Origin: Flavobacteriales bacterium
GTDB lineage: Bacteria; Bacteroidota; Bacteroidia; Flavobacteriales_D; Crocinitomicaceae
Length of the DNA stretch: 8,730 nucleotides
Reading direction: 5' to 3'
Assembly: GCA_018665005.1 (NCBI GenBank)
Contig: JABJEE010000221.1
Location: 1-8,730 of the forward strand
This document shows positions 1 to 6,301 of this stretch, one piece after another. The notes beneath the pieces are model-generated. The model worked only from the letters and a program-made list of their open reading frames with translations, had not been told where the DNA came from and did no database searches. Position numbers and translations under genes: made by a program. Each line of letters starts with the position of its first letter. Position 1 is the stretch's first letter.

Positions 1-596
1 GCCAGCCTCAAAAGTTGACTAGTACACTCTCTCACTTGCGAAACGCTTCCAGGGGCACTTTCAATTTGGTTGCTATGAAGTGTTTGGATGGAATCAATTA
101 CGATTAATTTCGGTTCAATTGATGAGGTGTGATTAAGTATGGCGTCAAGATTCGTTTCAGTAAGTATAAAGCAACTTTGATTTTCTATTCCAATTCTTTC
201 AGCCCTCATTTTTATTTGCTGTTCACTTTCTTCTCCAGAAACATACAATATTTTGATGCTTTCTTTTATGGCCAATTGAAGCATCAGTGTGGATTTTCCA
301 ATTCCAGGGTCTCCACCTATTAAAATAAGAGATCCTTGAACAACTCCACCTCCCAAAACACGATTGAGTTCAGAATCGTTCAAGCTGAATTTGGGGTTGT
401 CTTCTTGCTTTATTTCGTTTAATTGTTTGGGATTTGCCTCAGAAGCCTTTCTCGAAAATGGTGTTGAACTGCTTTTTTTGACTTTAATTTCTTCAATTAA
501 TGTATTCCATGAATGACAACCCGGACATTTCCCGAGCCATTTTGGTGATTCATGACCACAATCTTGACAAAAAAAAGCTGATTTGGTTTTTGACAT
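1..596 (-). CDS. radA: DNA repair protein RadA, N-terminal part (cut by left edge)
   Basis: RadA is a RecA-like ATPase that helps process branched recombination intermediates in DNA repair. I translated this reading frame by hand: an ATG at 594-596 opens 198 codons that run off the left edge. Residues 10-27 form the diagnostic four-cysteine zinc finger (C10xxC13, C24xxC27). The Walker A motif GDPGIGKS is at about 95-102, followed by YVSGEES (about 118-124) and a Walker B stretch, LIVIDSIQT, at about 164-172. The zinc finger ahead of the RecA core separates RadA from RecA and DnaB. The KNRFG motif and Lon-like C-terminal domain lie outside the window, so full length cannot be judged. The beta-barrel gene at 618-1211 ends 21 bp upstream on the same strand, so the two may share a transcript. 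Nothing looks degraded. Confidence 0.95.
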   Translation of the reverse strand, partial: MSKTKSAFFCQDCGHESPKWLGKCPGCHSWNTLIEEIKVKKSSSTPFSRKASEANPKQLNEIKQEDNPKFSLNDSELNRVLGGGVVQGSLILIGGDPGIGKSTLMLQLAIKESIKILYVSGEESEQQIKMRAERIGIENQSCFILTETNLDAILNHTSSIEPKLIVIDSIQTLHSNQIESAPGSVSQVRECTSQLLRL

Positions 597-617
597 CTAC
601 GAATTTAACAAAAGGAT

Positions 618-1211
618 TTAAAAGGCGTAAGCAAATTTGAATCCCAATCCAAAATGTAGCTTTGTGTTTTTAATGGGCGCGTTAGATCCAAATTGGAAGT
701 CCTTTATAAAATTCAATCCTATGTTGGCACTCATGTCAAATAAAAAGTGTTTGTCTAAATACAATTGATAACCCAGTCCAACGCGTGGAATGACTTTTCT
801 TTCGTATTCATCAATAGTTTCTGTATTGCCAGAGCCACTAATTTCTTGATATACCTCTTTGTATTTTCGGTATTTTAGTTCCCCTTTACAGTACAGATAG
901 TCCGCTCTTCTGAATGGATAGTACCTAGCACCAATTAAAAAGCTTGGCCCAATTTTCATCAAACGTGTATTGCCAAAGTTTGATTCTTTAATGAATTGAT
1001 CTAGGTAGTTCTCGGTCAGGAATCCAATTCCTGCCTCAAGTCCAAACTTATCGGTAAAAATGTATTCATAGGAGGGTAATATTTCTCCAACAAAAATTGG
1101 AGTAATACCCAATTTTACAACATGTTTAGGTTTTGATACATTCGATTTCTGAGCATGCACTTGCACGCAAAGTGCAAATAAAAAAAGAAAAGAAATCTGA
1201 ATGGTTCTCAT
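618..1211 (-). CDS. Small secreted protein, probable outer-membrane beta-barrel
   Basis: This is a 197-residue protein of unknown specific function. Residues 1-20 form a signal peptide (positive start, hydrophobic FLFLFAL core) with a signal peptidase I site after VHA, before Q21. Cys15 is preceded by Leu and does not make a good lipobox, so a lipoprotein is unlikely. The mature part alternates polar and hydrophobic/aromatic residues in short strands joined by charged turns, with repeated G-x-G and Y/F positions. It ends in FKFAYAF, a C-terminal Phe beta-signal typical of proteins inserted by the BAM complex. Size and pattern fit a roughly eight-stranded barrel of the porin-like OMP_b-brl type, but I cannot name a subfamily. 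It may be co-transcribed with radA, 21 bp downstream, which is probably only positional. The ATG at 1209-1211 gives a complete signal peptide. Confidence 0.75.
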   Translation of the reverse strand: MRTIQISFLFLFALCVQVHAQKSNVSKPKHVVKLGITPIFVGEILPSYEYIFTDKFGLEAGIGFLTENYLDQFIKESNFGNTRLMKIGPSFLIGARYYPFRRADYLYCKGELKYRKYKEVYQEISGSGNTETIDEYERKVIPRVGLGYQLYLDKHFLFDMSANIGLNFIKDFQFGSNAPIKNTKLHFGLGFKFAYAF

Positions 1212-1283
1212 TTTTAAAAGTTAATTAATTTAAAAATAACGAGTTTTAATGTGATATAAGGCTTTCTTCGCATAAATCTGTAA

Positions 1284-1300
1284 ACGAATTGATACGAATT
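1284..1300. repeat. Short direct repeat ACGAATT x2, 10-bp phase
   Basis: ACGAATT occurs at 1284-1290 and again at 1294-1300, so the copies start exactly 10 bp apart, about one helical turn. This spacing would suit a dimeric or tandem-binding regulator of the divergent genes. The motif is short and AT-rich, so chance is a real alternative. I know of no regulator with this site. Confidence 0.3.
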
Positions 1301-1335
1301 AAATTTACAGCCAAATGTCTAGATTGATTTATACG

Positions 1336-1366
1336 TTTTAAAAACAGTTCTTTTTCAGTATATTTG
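1336..1366 (+). promoter_or_regulatory. Candidate Bacteroidota-type promoter for deoC operon
   Basis: TATATTTG at 1359-1366 is an exact match to the Bacteroidota -7 consensus TAnnTTTG. A weak -33-like T-run (TTTTA, 1336-1340) lies 18 bp upstream, which is about the right spacing but lacks the consensus G. Transcription would begin around 1371-1374, leaving a leader of only about 10 bases before the deoC ATG at 1383. That is too short for a ribosome-binding site, but Bacteroidota often do without one. The call rests on consensus and position only. Confidence 0.45.
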
Positions 1367-1382
1367 GGCGTATTCAATCTGC

Positions 1383-2294
1383 ATGAAAAATCAAAATAAT
1401 TTTAATTCGTTACCCCTATCTCCATCAGTTGACAAAGTAGGAGTGGAGGAACGGGTATCTCGTTTTCAAAAAAGAAGCATTAAAACGAATTCCAAAATGG
1501 ATGGTCTTAAAATGGTTCTTAATATGATCGACTTGACCACCTTAGAAGGTAAAGACACTCCAGGTAAAGTGAGGCAAATGTGTTATAAAGCCATTCATTT
1601 ACATGATAGTTTTCCTGGATTACCTACTGTAGCTGCAGTGTGTGTTTATCCTTCAATGGTAGGATTGGCCAAATCTATGGTAAAAGATTCGGGCGTAAAA
1701 GTAGCATCTGTATCTACAGCCTTTCCTTCTGGTCAGGCTCCTTTAGATGTAAAGATTACAGACACAAAATATGCTGTGGATCAGGGGGCAGATGAGATTG
1801 ATATGGTGATTTCCAGAGGTAAGTTTTTAGCTGGTGAATATGCCTTTGTATTTGATGAAATAGCTCAAATAAAAGAGGTGTGTGGACAAGCACGTTTAAA
1901 AGTGATTCTTGAAACTGGTGAATTGGCAACCTTAGATAATGTACGTAAAGCGAGTGACCTGGCTATATATGCTGGGGCTGATTTCATTAAAACCTCAACA
2001 GGTAAAATTCAACCAGCCGCAACGATGCAGGTAACATACACTATGCTTATGGCCATTAGAGACTATTATGATGAAACGGGTATTATGATTGGAATGAAGC
2101 CCGCAGGGGGGATTTCAAATTCCAAATTAGCTTTGCATAATTTGGTCATGGTAAAAGAACTTCTTGGAGATGAGTGGCTCACGAACGAGTGGTTTCGATT
2201 TGGAGCAAGTAGTTTAGCAAATGACGTTCTGATGCAAATATTAAAAACAGATACGGGTAAATATCAATCATCTGATTACTTTACAATTGATTAA
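1383..2294 (+). CDS. deoC: Deoxyribose-phosphate aldolase (DERA), long form
   Basis: DERA cleaves 2-deoxy-D-ribose 5-phosphate into glyceraldehyde 3-phosphate and acetaldehyde, the last step of deoxynucleoside breakdown in the cytoplasm. The class I aldolase signature is complete: FIKTSTGK carries the Schiff-base lysine at K203, MKPAGG carries the second active-site lysine at K239, and GADEID provides the catalytic aspartate at D140. IDLTTLEGKDT (about 49-59) and FRFGASSL (271-278) are also family landmarks. At 303 residues it is longer than the roughly 220-260 residue bacterial enzymes. The extra N-terminus (about residues 15-45) and the MCYKA, AAVCVYP, GDEWL and TGKY segments resemble the long animal-type enzyme as I remember it. 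That supports the ATG at 1383 over an internal ATG at 1497. The ALDH gene follows after 3 bp, implying one transcript and immediate removal of acetaldehyde. Confidence 0.96.
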   Translation: MKNQNNFNSLPLSPSVDKVGVEERVSRFQKRSIKTNSKMDGLKMVLNMIDLTTLEGKDTPGKVRQMCYKAIHLHDSFPGLPTVAAVCVYPSMVGLAKSMVKDSGVKVASVSTAFPSGQAPLDVKITDTKYAVDQGADEIDMVISRGKFLAGEYAFVFDEIAQIKEVCGQARLKVILETGELATLDNVRKASDLAIYAGADFIKTSTGKIQPAATMQVTYTMLMAIRDYYDETGIMIGMKPAGGISNSKLALHNLVMVKELLGDEWLTNEWFRFGASSLANDVLMQILKTDTGKYQSSDYFTID

Positions 2295-2297
2295 AAT

Positions 2298-3749
2298 ATG
2301 ACATCGAAAAATAAAAACTGGGAATATTCACCATCTCTTGAGAGTACAGGACACATCAAGCTCAAAAAGAAATATGATTTATTTATCAACGGAAAATGGG
2401 TTAAATCAGCTTCAAAAAAATATTTTAAAACGATCAACCCTAATGATGAAAAATTATTAGCGGAAATATCTCATGCAAATCAAAAAGATGTTGATTTGGC
2501 AGTGAACTCGGCTCGTAAAGCATATGATACGGTTTGGTCAAAGATGCCAGCCAATGAGCGAGGTAAATACATTTATCGGATTGCCCGAATCATGCAAGAA
2601 AGGGCAAAAGAATTGGCTGTTATCGAATCTTTGGATTCGGGCAAACCTATTAGAGAGGCAAGAGATATTGATATACCTCTGGCATGCAATCACTTTTTTT
2701 ACTATGCAGGTTGGGCCGATAAGTTGGATTATGCATTTCCAAATAGGAAAACAAAACCTTTGGGTGTTGCTGGTCAAATTATTCCTTGGAATTTTCCATT
2801 ATTAATGGCGGCATGGAAGATCGCCCCAGCTCTTGCTGCCGGAAACACTGTAGTATTGAAGCCTGCGGAAACCACTTCATTGACAGCGCTAAAGCTGGCT
2901 GAAATCATTGAAGAGTCAGGGCTTCCAGCTGGGGTTGTGAATATCATTACAGGGCATGGTGATACAGGTGCATCGATAGTAAATCATCCTGATATAAATA
3001 AAATTGCGTTTACAGGCTCGACAGGTGTAGGTAAAATTATTCAAAAAGCCATTGCGGGTACTGATAAGAAAGCAACTTTGGAACTTGGCGGAAAATCAGC
3101 AAATATTATTTTTGATGATGCTCCATTGGACCAAGCCATTGAAGGGATTGTAAATGGTATTTTCTTTAATCAGGGTCATGTGTGTTGTGCAGGATCTAGA
3201 TTATTTGTACAAGAAAACATTGCAGATAAAGTGATTCGAAAATTAAAACACCGTATGAAATCACTGGTTGTTGGTAATCCCTTGGATAAAAACACGGACG
3301 TAGGCGCCATTAATTCAAAAGAACAACTTCAGATTATCAACAAGTATATTAAATTGGGTAAAAAAGAAGGTGCAGAAATATATCAAAGTGAATGTTCCAT
3401 TCCTAAAAAAGGTTTTTTCTGCCCACCGACAATTTTTACTAATGTCGCTCAGTCCAGCATTATTGTACAAGAAGAAATTTTTGGACCGGTATTAACGATT
3501 CAAACTTTTAGAACGGTTGATGAGGTCATACAAAAAGCCAATAATACACCTTTCGGATTAGCTGCAGGTGTATGGACAGATAAAGGATCGCGAATTTTTA
3601 ATTTGACCACTAAGCTAAAAGCGGGCGTTGTTTGGGCCAACACCTACAATAAATTTGATCCAGCGTCTCCATTTGGGGGGTATAAAGAGAGTGGTTTTGG
3701 TAGAGAAGGTGGAATGCATGGTTTATCGGCATATCTTAAATTAAGCTGA
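2298..3749 (+). CDS. NAD(P)-dependent aldehyde dehydrogenase, catalytic (ALDH16-like N-terminal half)
   Basis: This 483-residue cytoplasmic enzyme oxidises an aldehyde to the carboxylic acid; given deoC 3 bp upstream, acetaldehyde is the likely substrate. It has every ALDH landmark in order: PWNFP with the oxyanion Asn at N165, KPAE with the cofactor-binding lysine K188, the FTGSTGVG turn at 238-245, LELGGKS with the general base E262, GHVCCAGS with the catalytic cysteine C296, EEIFGPV with E393, and the PFGGYKESGFGREGG segment near 458-472. It is therefore expected to be active. Length and motifs would also fit betaine-aldehyde or generic acetaldehyde dehydrogenases. The next gene, 2 bp downstream, encodes a truncated ALDH-like partner, so the pair resembles a split ALDH16. 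No ribosome-binding site is seen; translation probably follows on from deoC. Confidence 0.92.
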   Translation: MTSKNKNWEYSPSLESTGHIKLKKKYDLFINGKWVKSASKKYFKTINPNDEKLLAEISHANQKDVDLAVNSARKAYDTVWSKMPANERGKYIYRIARIMQERAKELAVIESLDSGKPIREARDIDIPLACNHFFYYAGWADKLDYAFPNRKTKPLGVAGQIIPWNFPLLMAAWKIAPALAAGNTVVLKPAETTSLTALKLAEIIEESGLPAGVVNIITGHGDTGASIVNHPDINKIAFTGSTGVGKIIQKAIAGTDKKATLELGGKSANIIFDDAPLDQAIEGIVNGIFFNQGHVCCAGSRLFVQENIADKVIRKLKHRMKSLVVGNPLDKNTDVGAINSKEQLQIINKYIKLGKKEGAEIYQSECSIPKKGFFCPPTIFTNVAQSSIIVQEEIFGPVLTIQTFRTVDEVIQKANNTPFGLAAGVWTDKGSRIFNLTTKLKAGVVWANTYNKFDPASPFGGYKESGFGREGGMHGLSAYLKLS

Positions 3750-3751
3750 AT

Positions 3752-4630
3752 ATGAAAAGAGTGGAAATTTTGAAAACATATAAAATTTATTCTGGTGGTA
3801 ATTTCCCCAGAACTGAGTCAGGCCGATATTATCTGGCCCTTGATAAAAAAGGCAATCCGATTGCAAATATGTGCATGGGATCAAGAAAAGACGTACGCAA
3901 TGCAGTTGTTTCTGCACGTAAGGCTCTTGGTGCATGGTCTGGAAAAACAGCATTCAATAGGAGTCAAATTCTCTACAGAATTGCTGAAGTTTTAGAAGGG
4001 AGGAAATCACAGTTTATTGAGGAATTGATTCTTCAGGGAAGTCAAAAAAATATTGCAATTAAAGAGGTTGAGGATTCAATTGATAGAATTGTTTACTATG
4101 CAGGGTGGTGTGATAAGTTTTGTCAGATTGGTAGCTCTGTAAATCCAGTAAGCTCATCTCATTTTAACTTTTCAACTTATGAACCTGTTGGGGTGGTAGG
4201 ACTTATTGCTCCTCAAGATTCATCTTTACTCGGTCTTGTATCATTACTGATGCCTATTATTGCTGGCGGGAATACTTGCGTGGTCTTGGCTAACGAATCC
4301 TTACCATTATGTTCTATTACGTTTTCGGAGGTCCTTCATGCATCTGATGTGCCGGGAGGTGCTGTGAATATTATAACGGGGCATATTTCTGAACTTATAA
4401 AACCTTTGTCTACTCATATGGATGTAAATGCCCTTGCATTTTCAGGACTAAGCGAACTCAAAAAAGAAATTGATCTTTTTAGCGTGGAAAACTTAAAGAG
4501 GGTGCGATCGTATGATTTGAATTGGCAAAACACAGATACACAAGGCCTGCATTACATAACAGATTTTCAAGAAGTTAAAACGACTTGGCACCCTATAGAA
4601 AATATTGGTGGTGCAACGAGTACCTATTAG
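3752..4630 (+). CDS. Truncated, non-catalytic ALDH-like protein (ALDH16 C-terminal-domain-like)
   Basis: This 292-residue protein is homologous to the N-terminal, cofactor-binding half of an ALDH but has no catalytic half. Shared with its neighbour are RKALGAW (56-62), NRSQILYRIAEVLEGR (69-84), YYAGWCDK (115-122), EPVGVVGLIAP (144-154), AGGNT (171-175) and PGGAVNIITGH (201-211). Key residues are altered: PWNFP is APQDS (153-157, no oxyanion Asn), KPAE is LANE (179-182, no lysine), and FTGST is FSGLS (230-234). ELGGK and the catalytic cysteine are absent. After about residue 248 it changes to a non-canonical tail ending in VKTTWHP. The frame is open, with conserved motifs kept, so I read it as a functional pseudoenzyme rather than a decayed gene. 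It follows the active ALDH by 2 bp in a different frame. Together the two make 775 residues, about the size I recall for bacterial ALDH16. Likely role: structural or oligomerisation partner. Confidence 0.85.
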   Translation: MKRVEILKTYKIYSGGNFPRTESGRYYLALDKKGNPIANMCMGSRKDVRNAVVSARKALGAWSGKTAFNRSQILYRIAEVLEGRKSQFIEELILQGSQKNIAIKEVEDSIDRIVYYAGWCDKFCQIGSSVNPVSSSHFNFSTYEPVGVVGLIAPQDSSLLGLVSLLMPIIAGGNTCVVLANESLPLCSITFSEVLHASDVPGGAVNIITGHISELIKPLSTHMDVNALAFSGLSELKKEIDLFSVENLKRVRSYDLNWQNTDTQGLHYITDFQEVKTTWHPIENIGGATSTY

Positions 4631-5091
4631 ATAAATGGGCTTTCTTTTACGGGTATAATCCAATTTTGTCTTAAATCCCGCAATGAATCAATGTTTGGAT
4701 TAAAAATATTTTCTTCTTTATGACTTGCCAGGTCATGAAATGAAATCATAGTTGGTTTTCCATCTTTTAAAATAAGCATGTTTAGTCTATTGAAAAAATC
4801 AACACCAAATCGGAGTCCTATAGATTTGACAAAATTAACAGAGCTATCAATTGAGCATCCTGAAGCGGCCTCAGTGTTTTCGTCAACCGCTAAAATCAAA
4901 AACCTGTTCAGGATTAGGGTTCCCGATGCGTTTAAACTTTTTTGATGTGCTTTCCATGAAGAAACAAATGCATCGACCTCAGTCAATATAATTTCAGACT
5001 CTTCCTGGGTAAATAAGCGATCTGATAAATAGATCCAAACCCTTGAGTGTTCGGGTAGTGTTTTGAAAAGATCTTTATAATTCTGCTGCAT
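4627..5091 (-). CDS. Conserved orphan protein of Bacteroidota (often mislabelled 'ABC transporter ATPase')
   Basis: This 154-residue soluble protein has no known function. Visible features are LPEHSRVWIYLSDR near the N-terminus, a middle segment LNRFLILAVDE, then ASGCSIDSSV with a conserved-looking Gly-Cys-Ser-Ile-Asp, and a C-terminal DLRQNWIIPV. I recognise this pattern as a small family common in Flavobacteriia that databases often call an ABC transporter ATPase. There is no Walker A, Walker B or ABC signature here, so that label is unsupported. I chose the ATG at 5089-5091; an in-frame TTG at 5095-5097 would add two residues but no better motif. The start lies inside the end of the CCG-domain gene (17-bp overlap), implying translational coupling, and it is the last gene of the minus-strand run. 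Its stop overlaps the convergent ALDH-like gene by 4 bp. Confidence 0.8.
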   Translation of the reverse strand: MQQNYKDLFKTLPEHSRVWIYLSDRLFTQEESEIILTEVDAFVSSWKAHQKSLNASGTLILNRFLILAVDENTEAASGCSIDSSVNFVKSIGLRFGVDFFNRLNMLILKDGKPTMISFHDLASHKEENIFNPNIDSLRDLRQNWIIPVKESPFI

Positions 5092-5863
5092 TTGCAATTA
5101 ATTCAGCTACGTCTAAAACCTTGATGTTGTCCTCTTTTTCGAAGTTTTTCACTCCATCGGTCATCATTGTATTACAAAAAGGACAGCCTGTTGCAATGTA
5201 ATGTGCTGCAGTTTCTATCGCATCTTCAGTTCGTTCAATATTTATTTCTTTGTTTCCTTTTTCAGCTTCTTTAAACATTTGAGCACCACCTGCACCACAA
5301 CATAAACCCTTTGATTTACATCTTTTCATCTCTACGAGCTCAGCATCTAATTTTTCAATAAGTTTTCGAGGAGCTTCGTAAACATCATTAGCCCGACCTA
5401 GATAACATGGGTCATGAAAAGTTATTTTTTTTCCTTTAAAGGTTTCGTTTTTTTCGAGTGACAGTTTTCCTTGATTAATTAAATCTTGTATGAGTTGGGT
5501 GTGATGAATAACCTCATAATTCCCCCCTAGTTCTGGGTATTCATTTTTTAAAGTGTTAAAACAATGTGGACAAGCTGTTACAATTTTTTTCACTTCGTAA
5601 CCATTCAATATTTGAATATTCATCATGGCCTGCATTTGATAGGTAAACTCATTACCAGCTCTTTTTGCAGGGTCGCCCGAACAACTTTCTTCAGTCCCTA
5701 GAACGGCGAAAGAAACATTACAATGATTTAATATTTTAACAACTGCTTTGGTGATTTTTTTGGCTCGATCATCAAAACTTCCTGAGCAGCCTACCCAAAA
5801 CAAAATATCTGGAGACTCTCCTTTTGCGATCATTTCAGCCATAGTTGGTACCTGCAAACTCAT
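5075..5863 (-). CDS. Double cysteine-rich (CCG / DUF224) iron-sulfur protein, HdrB/GlcF/LutA-like
   Basis: This 262-residue protein has two cysteine-rich CCG domains, the module that holds Fe-S clusters in heterodisulfide reductase HdrB/HdrD, glycolate oxidase GlcF, LutA and FadF/EMO-type oxidoreductases. Domain 1 uses C26, C61 (in ESCSGDPAKR) and C98/C101 (CPHC). Domain 2 uses C153, C188-C189-G190 (LCCGAGGAQMF) and C227/C230 (CPFC). In domain 1 the CCG is replaced by SCSG, which I recall as frequent in this family. There are no membrane segments and no ferredoxin domain of its own. Those parts sit in the protein encoded at 6291-7622, two genes upstream in the same operon, so the two probably form one electron-transfer complex at the inner membrane. 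The ATG at 5861-5863 follows the HAD gene by 3 bp. The electron donor cannot be read from the sequence. Confidence 0.9.
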   Translation of the reverse strand: MSLQVPTMAEMIAKGESPDILFWVGCSGSFDDRAKKITKAVVKILNHCNVSFAVLGTEESCSGDPAKRAGNEFTYQMQAMMNIQILNGYEVKKIVTACPHCFNTLKNEYPELGGNYEVIHHTQLIQDLINQGKLSLEKNETFKGKKITFHDPCYLGRANDVYEAPRKLIEKLDAELVEMKRCKSKGLCCGAGGAQMFKEAEKGNKEINIERTEDAIETAAHYIATGCPFCNTMMTDGVKNFEKEDNIKVLDVAELIANAAEL

Positions 5864-5866
5864 TTT

Positions 5867-6301
5867 TTATTTTTTAAAGACTTGAATACTAGCACTTTTT
5901 TCTATGAGATTGGTGAATTTACCTTCATATCGAGTTGCTCGTACAATGTGATTATCAATCCAATGGTAATTTCCTCCTCTAGGTTTACCCATTAGTAATC
6001 CATGATATTTAAAACCATTTTTATTTAACCAATTTTCAGTGACTTCTCGATGGGATTCGATTCTAGAAGTGAAAAAAGTGATAATATGACCCTCATCGTA
6101 CCAGTGGTTAATGGTTTCAAGGGCATCATCGAATAATGCTGCTGTTTCCATTCGTTCGGGTTGTTCATTGGGTATGTCGTCACAAATGGTACCATCTATG
6201 TCAATTAAATAATTTTTAACCTCATCGGGAAGAACTGGTGATATTTCTTGACCATCTTCTAATTTTTTAATTAACGATACGTTTTTCTCTTCATTCTTCA
6301 T
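5867..6301 (-). CDS. Small HAD-superfamily hydrolase-like protein (often mislabelled 'phosphoheptose isomerase')
   Basis: This is a 144-residue cytoplasmic protein with an apparently complete set of HAD phosphatase motifs. Motif I is LIDIDGTI with the nucleophile D34 and acid/base D36. Motif II is FFTSR with T78 (or S79). Motif III is probably K106 in MGKPRGG. Motif IV is WIDNHI with D116. There is only a minimal core with no large cap domain, so the substrate may be a macromolecule or small phosphate ester; I cannot say which. Close relatives in Flavobacteriia are, as I recall, often named phosphoheptose isomerase, but I see no SIS sugar-isomerase fold, so I would not keep that name. The ATG at 6299-6301 lies within the end of the upstream membrane Fe-S gene (11-bp overlap), and the CCG gene follows after 3 bp. 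This tight packing points to a shared role or coordinated expression with the redox proteins. Confidence 0.82.
   Translation of the reverse strand: MKNEEKNVSLIKKLEDGQEISPVLPDEVKNYLIDIDGTICDDIPNEQPERMETAALFDDALETINHWYDEGHIITFFTSRIESHREVTENWLNKNGFKYHGLLMGKPRGGNYHWIDNHIVRATRYEGKFTNLIEKSASIQVFKK

Larger units (their letters stand above)
1212..1382. other. Intergenic region between divergent operons
   Basis: These 171 bases separate the minus-strand beta-barrel gene from plus-strand deoC and must hold promoters for both directions. The region is very AT-rich. It contains a candidate deoC promoter near 1336-1366, a direct repeat of ACGAATT at 1284-1290 and 1294-1300, and a weak inverted pair TTAAAA/TTTTAA near 1230-1249. 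I found no good TAnnTTTG match facing the beta-barrel gene; the closest is GACATTTG read on the minus strand at 1312-1319, with one mismatch. No open reading frame, tRNA or riboswitch-like structure is visible. Confidence 0.6.

Noticed and set aside
129..323. A 64-codon plus-strand open frame
   Set aside because: It lies entirely inside the minus-strand radA frame, which carries the zinc finger and Walker motifs. Its own translation has no recognisable features.
1230..1249. TTAAAA/TTTTAA inverted pair as a terminator or operator
   Set aside because: Six A/T-only base pairs in an AT-rich spacer are expected by chance and would form no stable hairpin.
3752..4630. Reading the truncated ALDH-like gene as a decaying pseudogene
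   Set aside because: The frame is uninterrupted over 292 codons, many structural motifs are conserved, and it has a distinct tail and tight operon spacing. The losses match those of a known non-catalytic ALDH16 domain.
4600..4660. A bidirectional terminator at the convergent junction
   Set aside because: Only weak pairings such as GGT/ACC are present, with no stable stem or adjacent T-tract.
5867..6301. Phosphoheptose isomerase (GmhA) identity for the HAD-like protein
   Set aside because: GmhA is a SIS-domain protein of about 190 residues. This sequence has DxDGT and the other HAD motifs, and no SIS signature.
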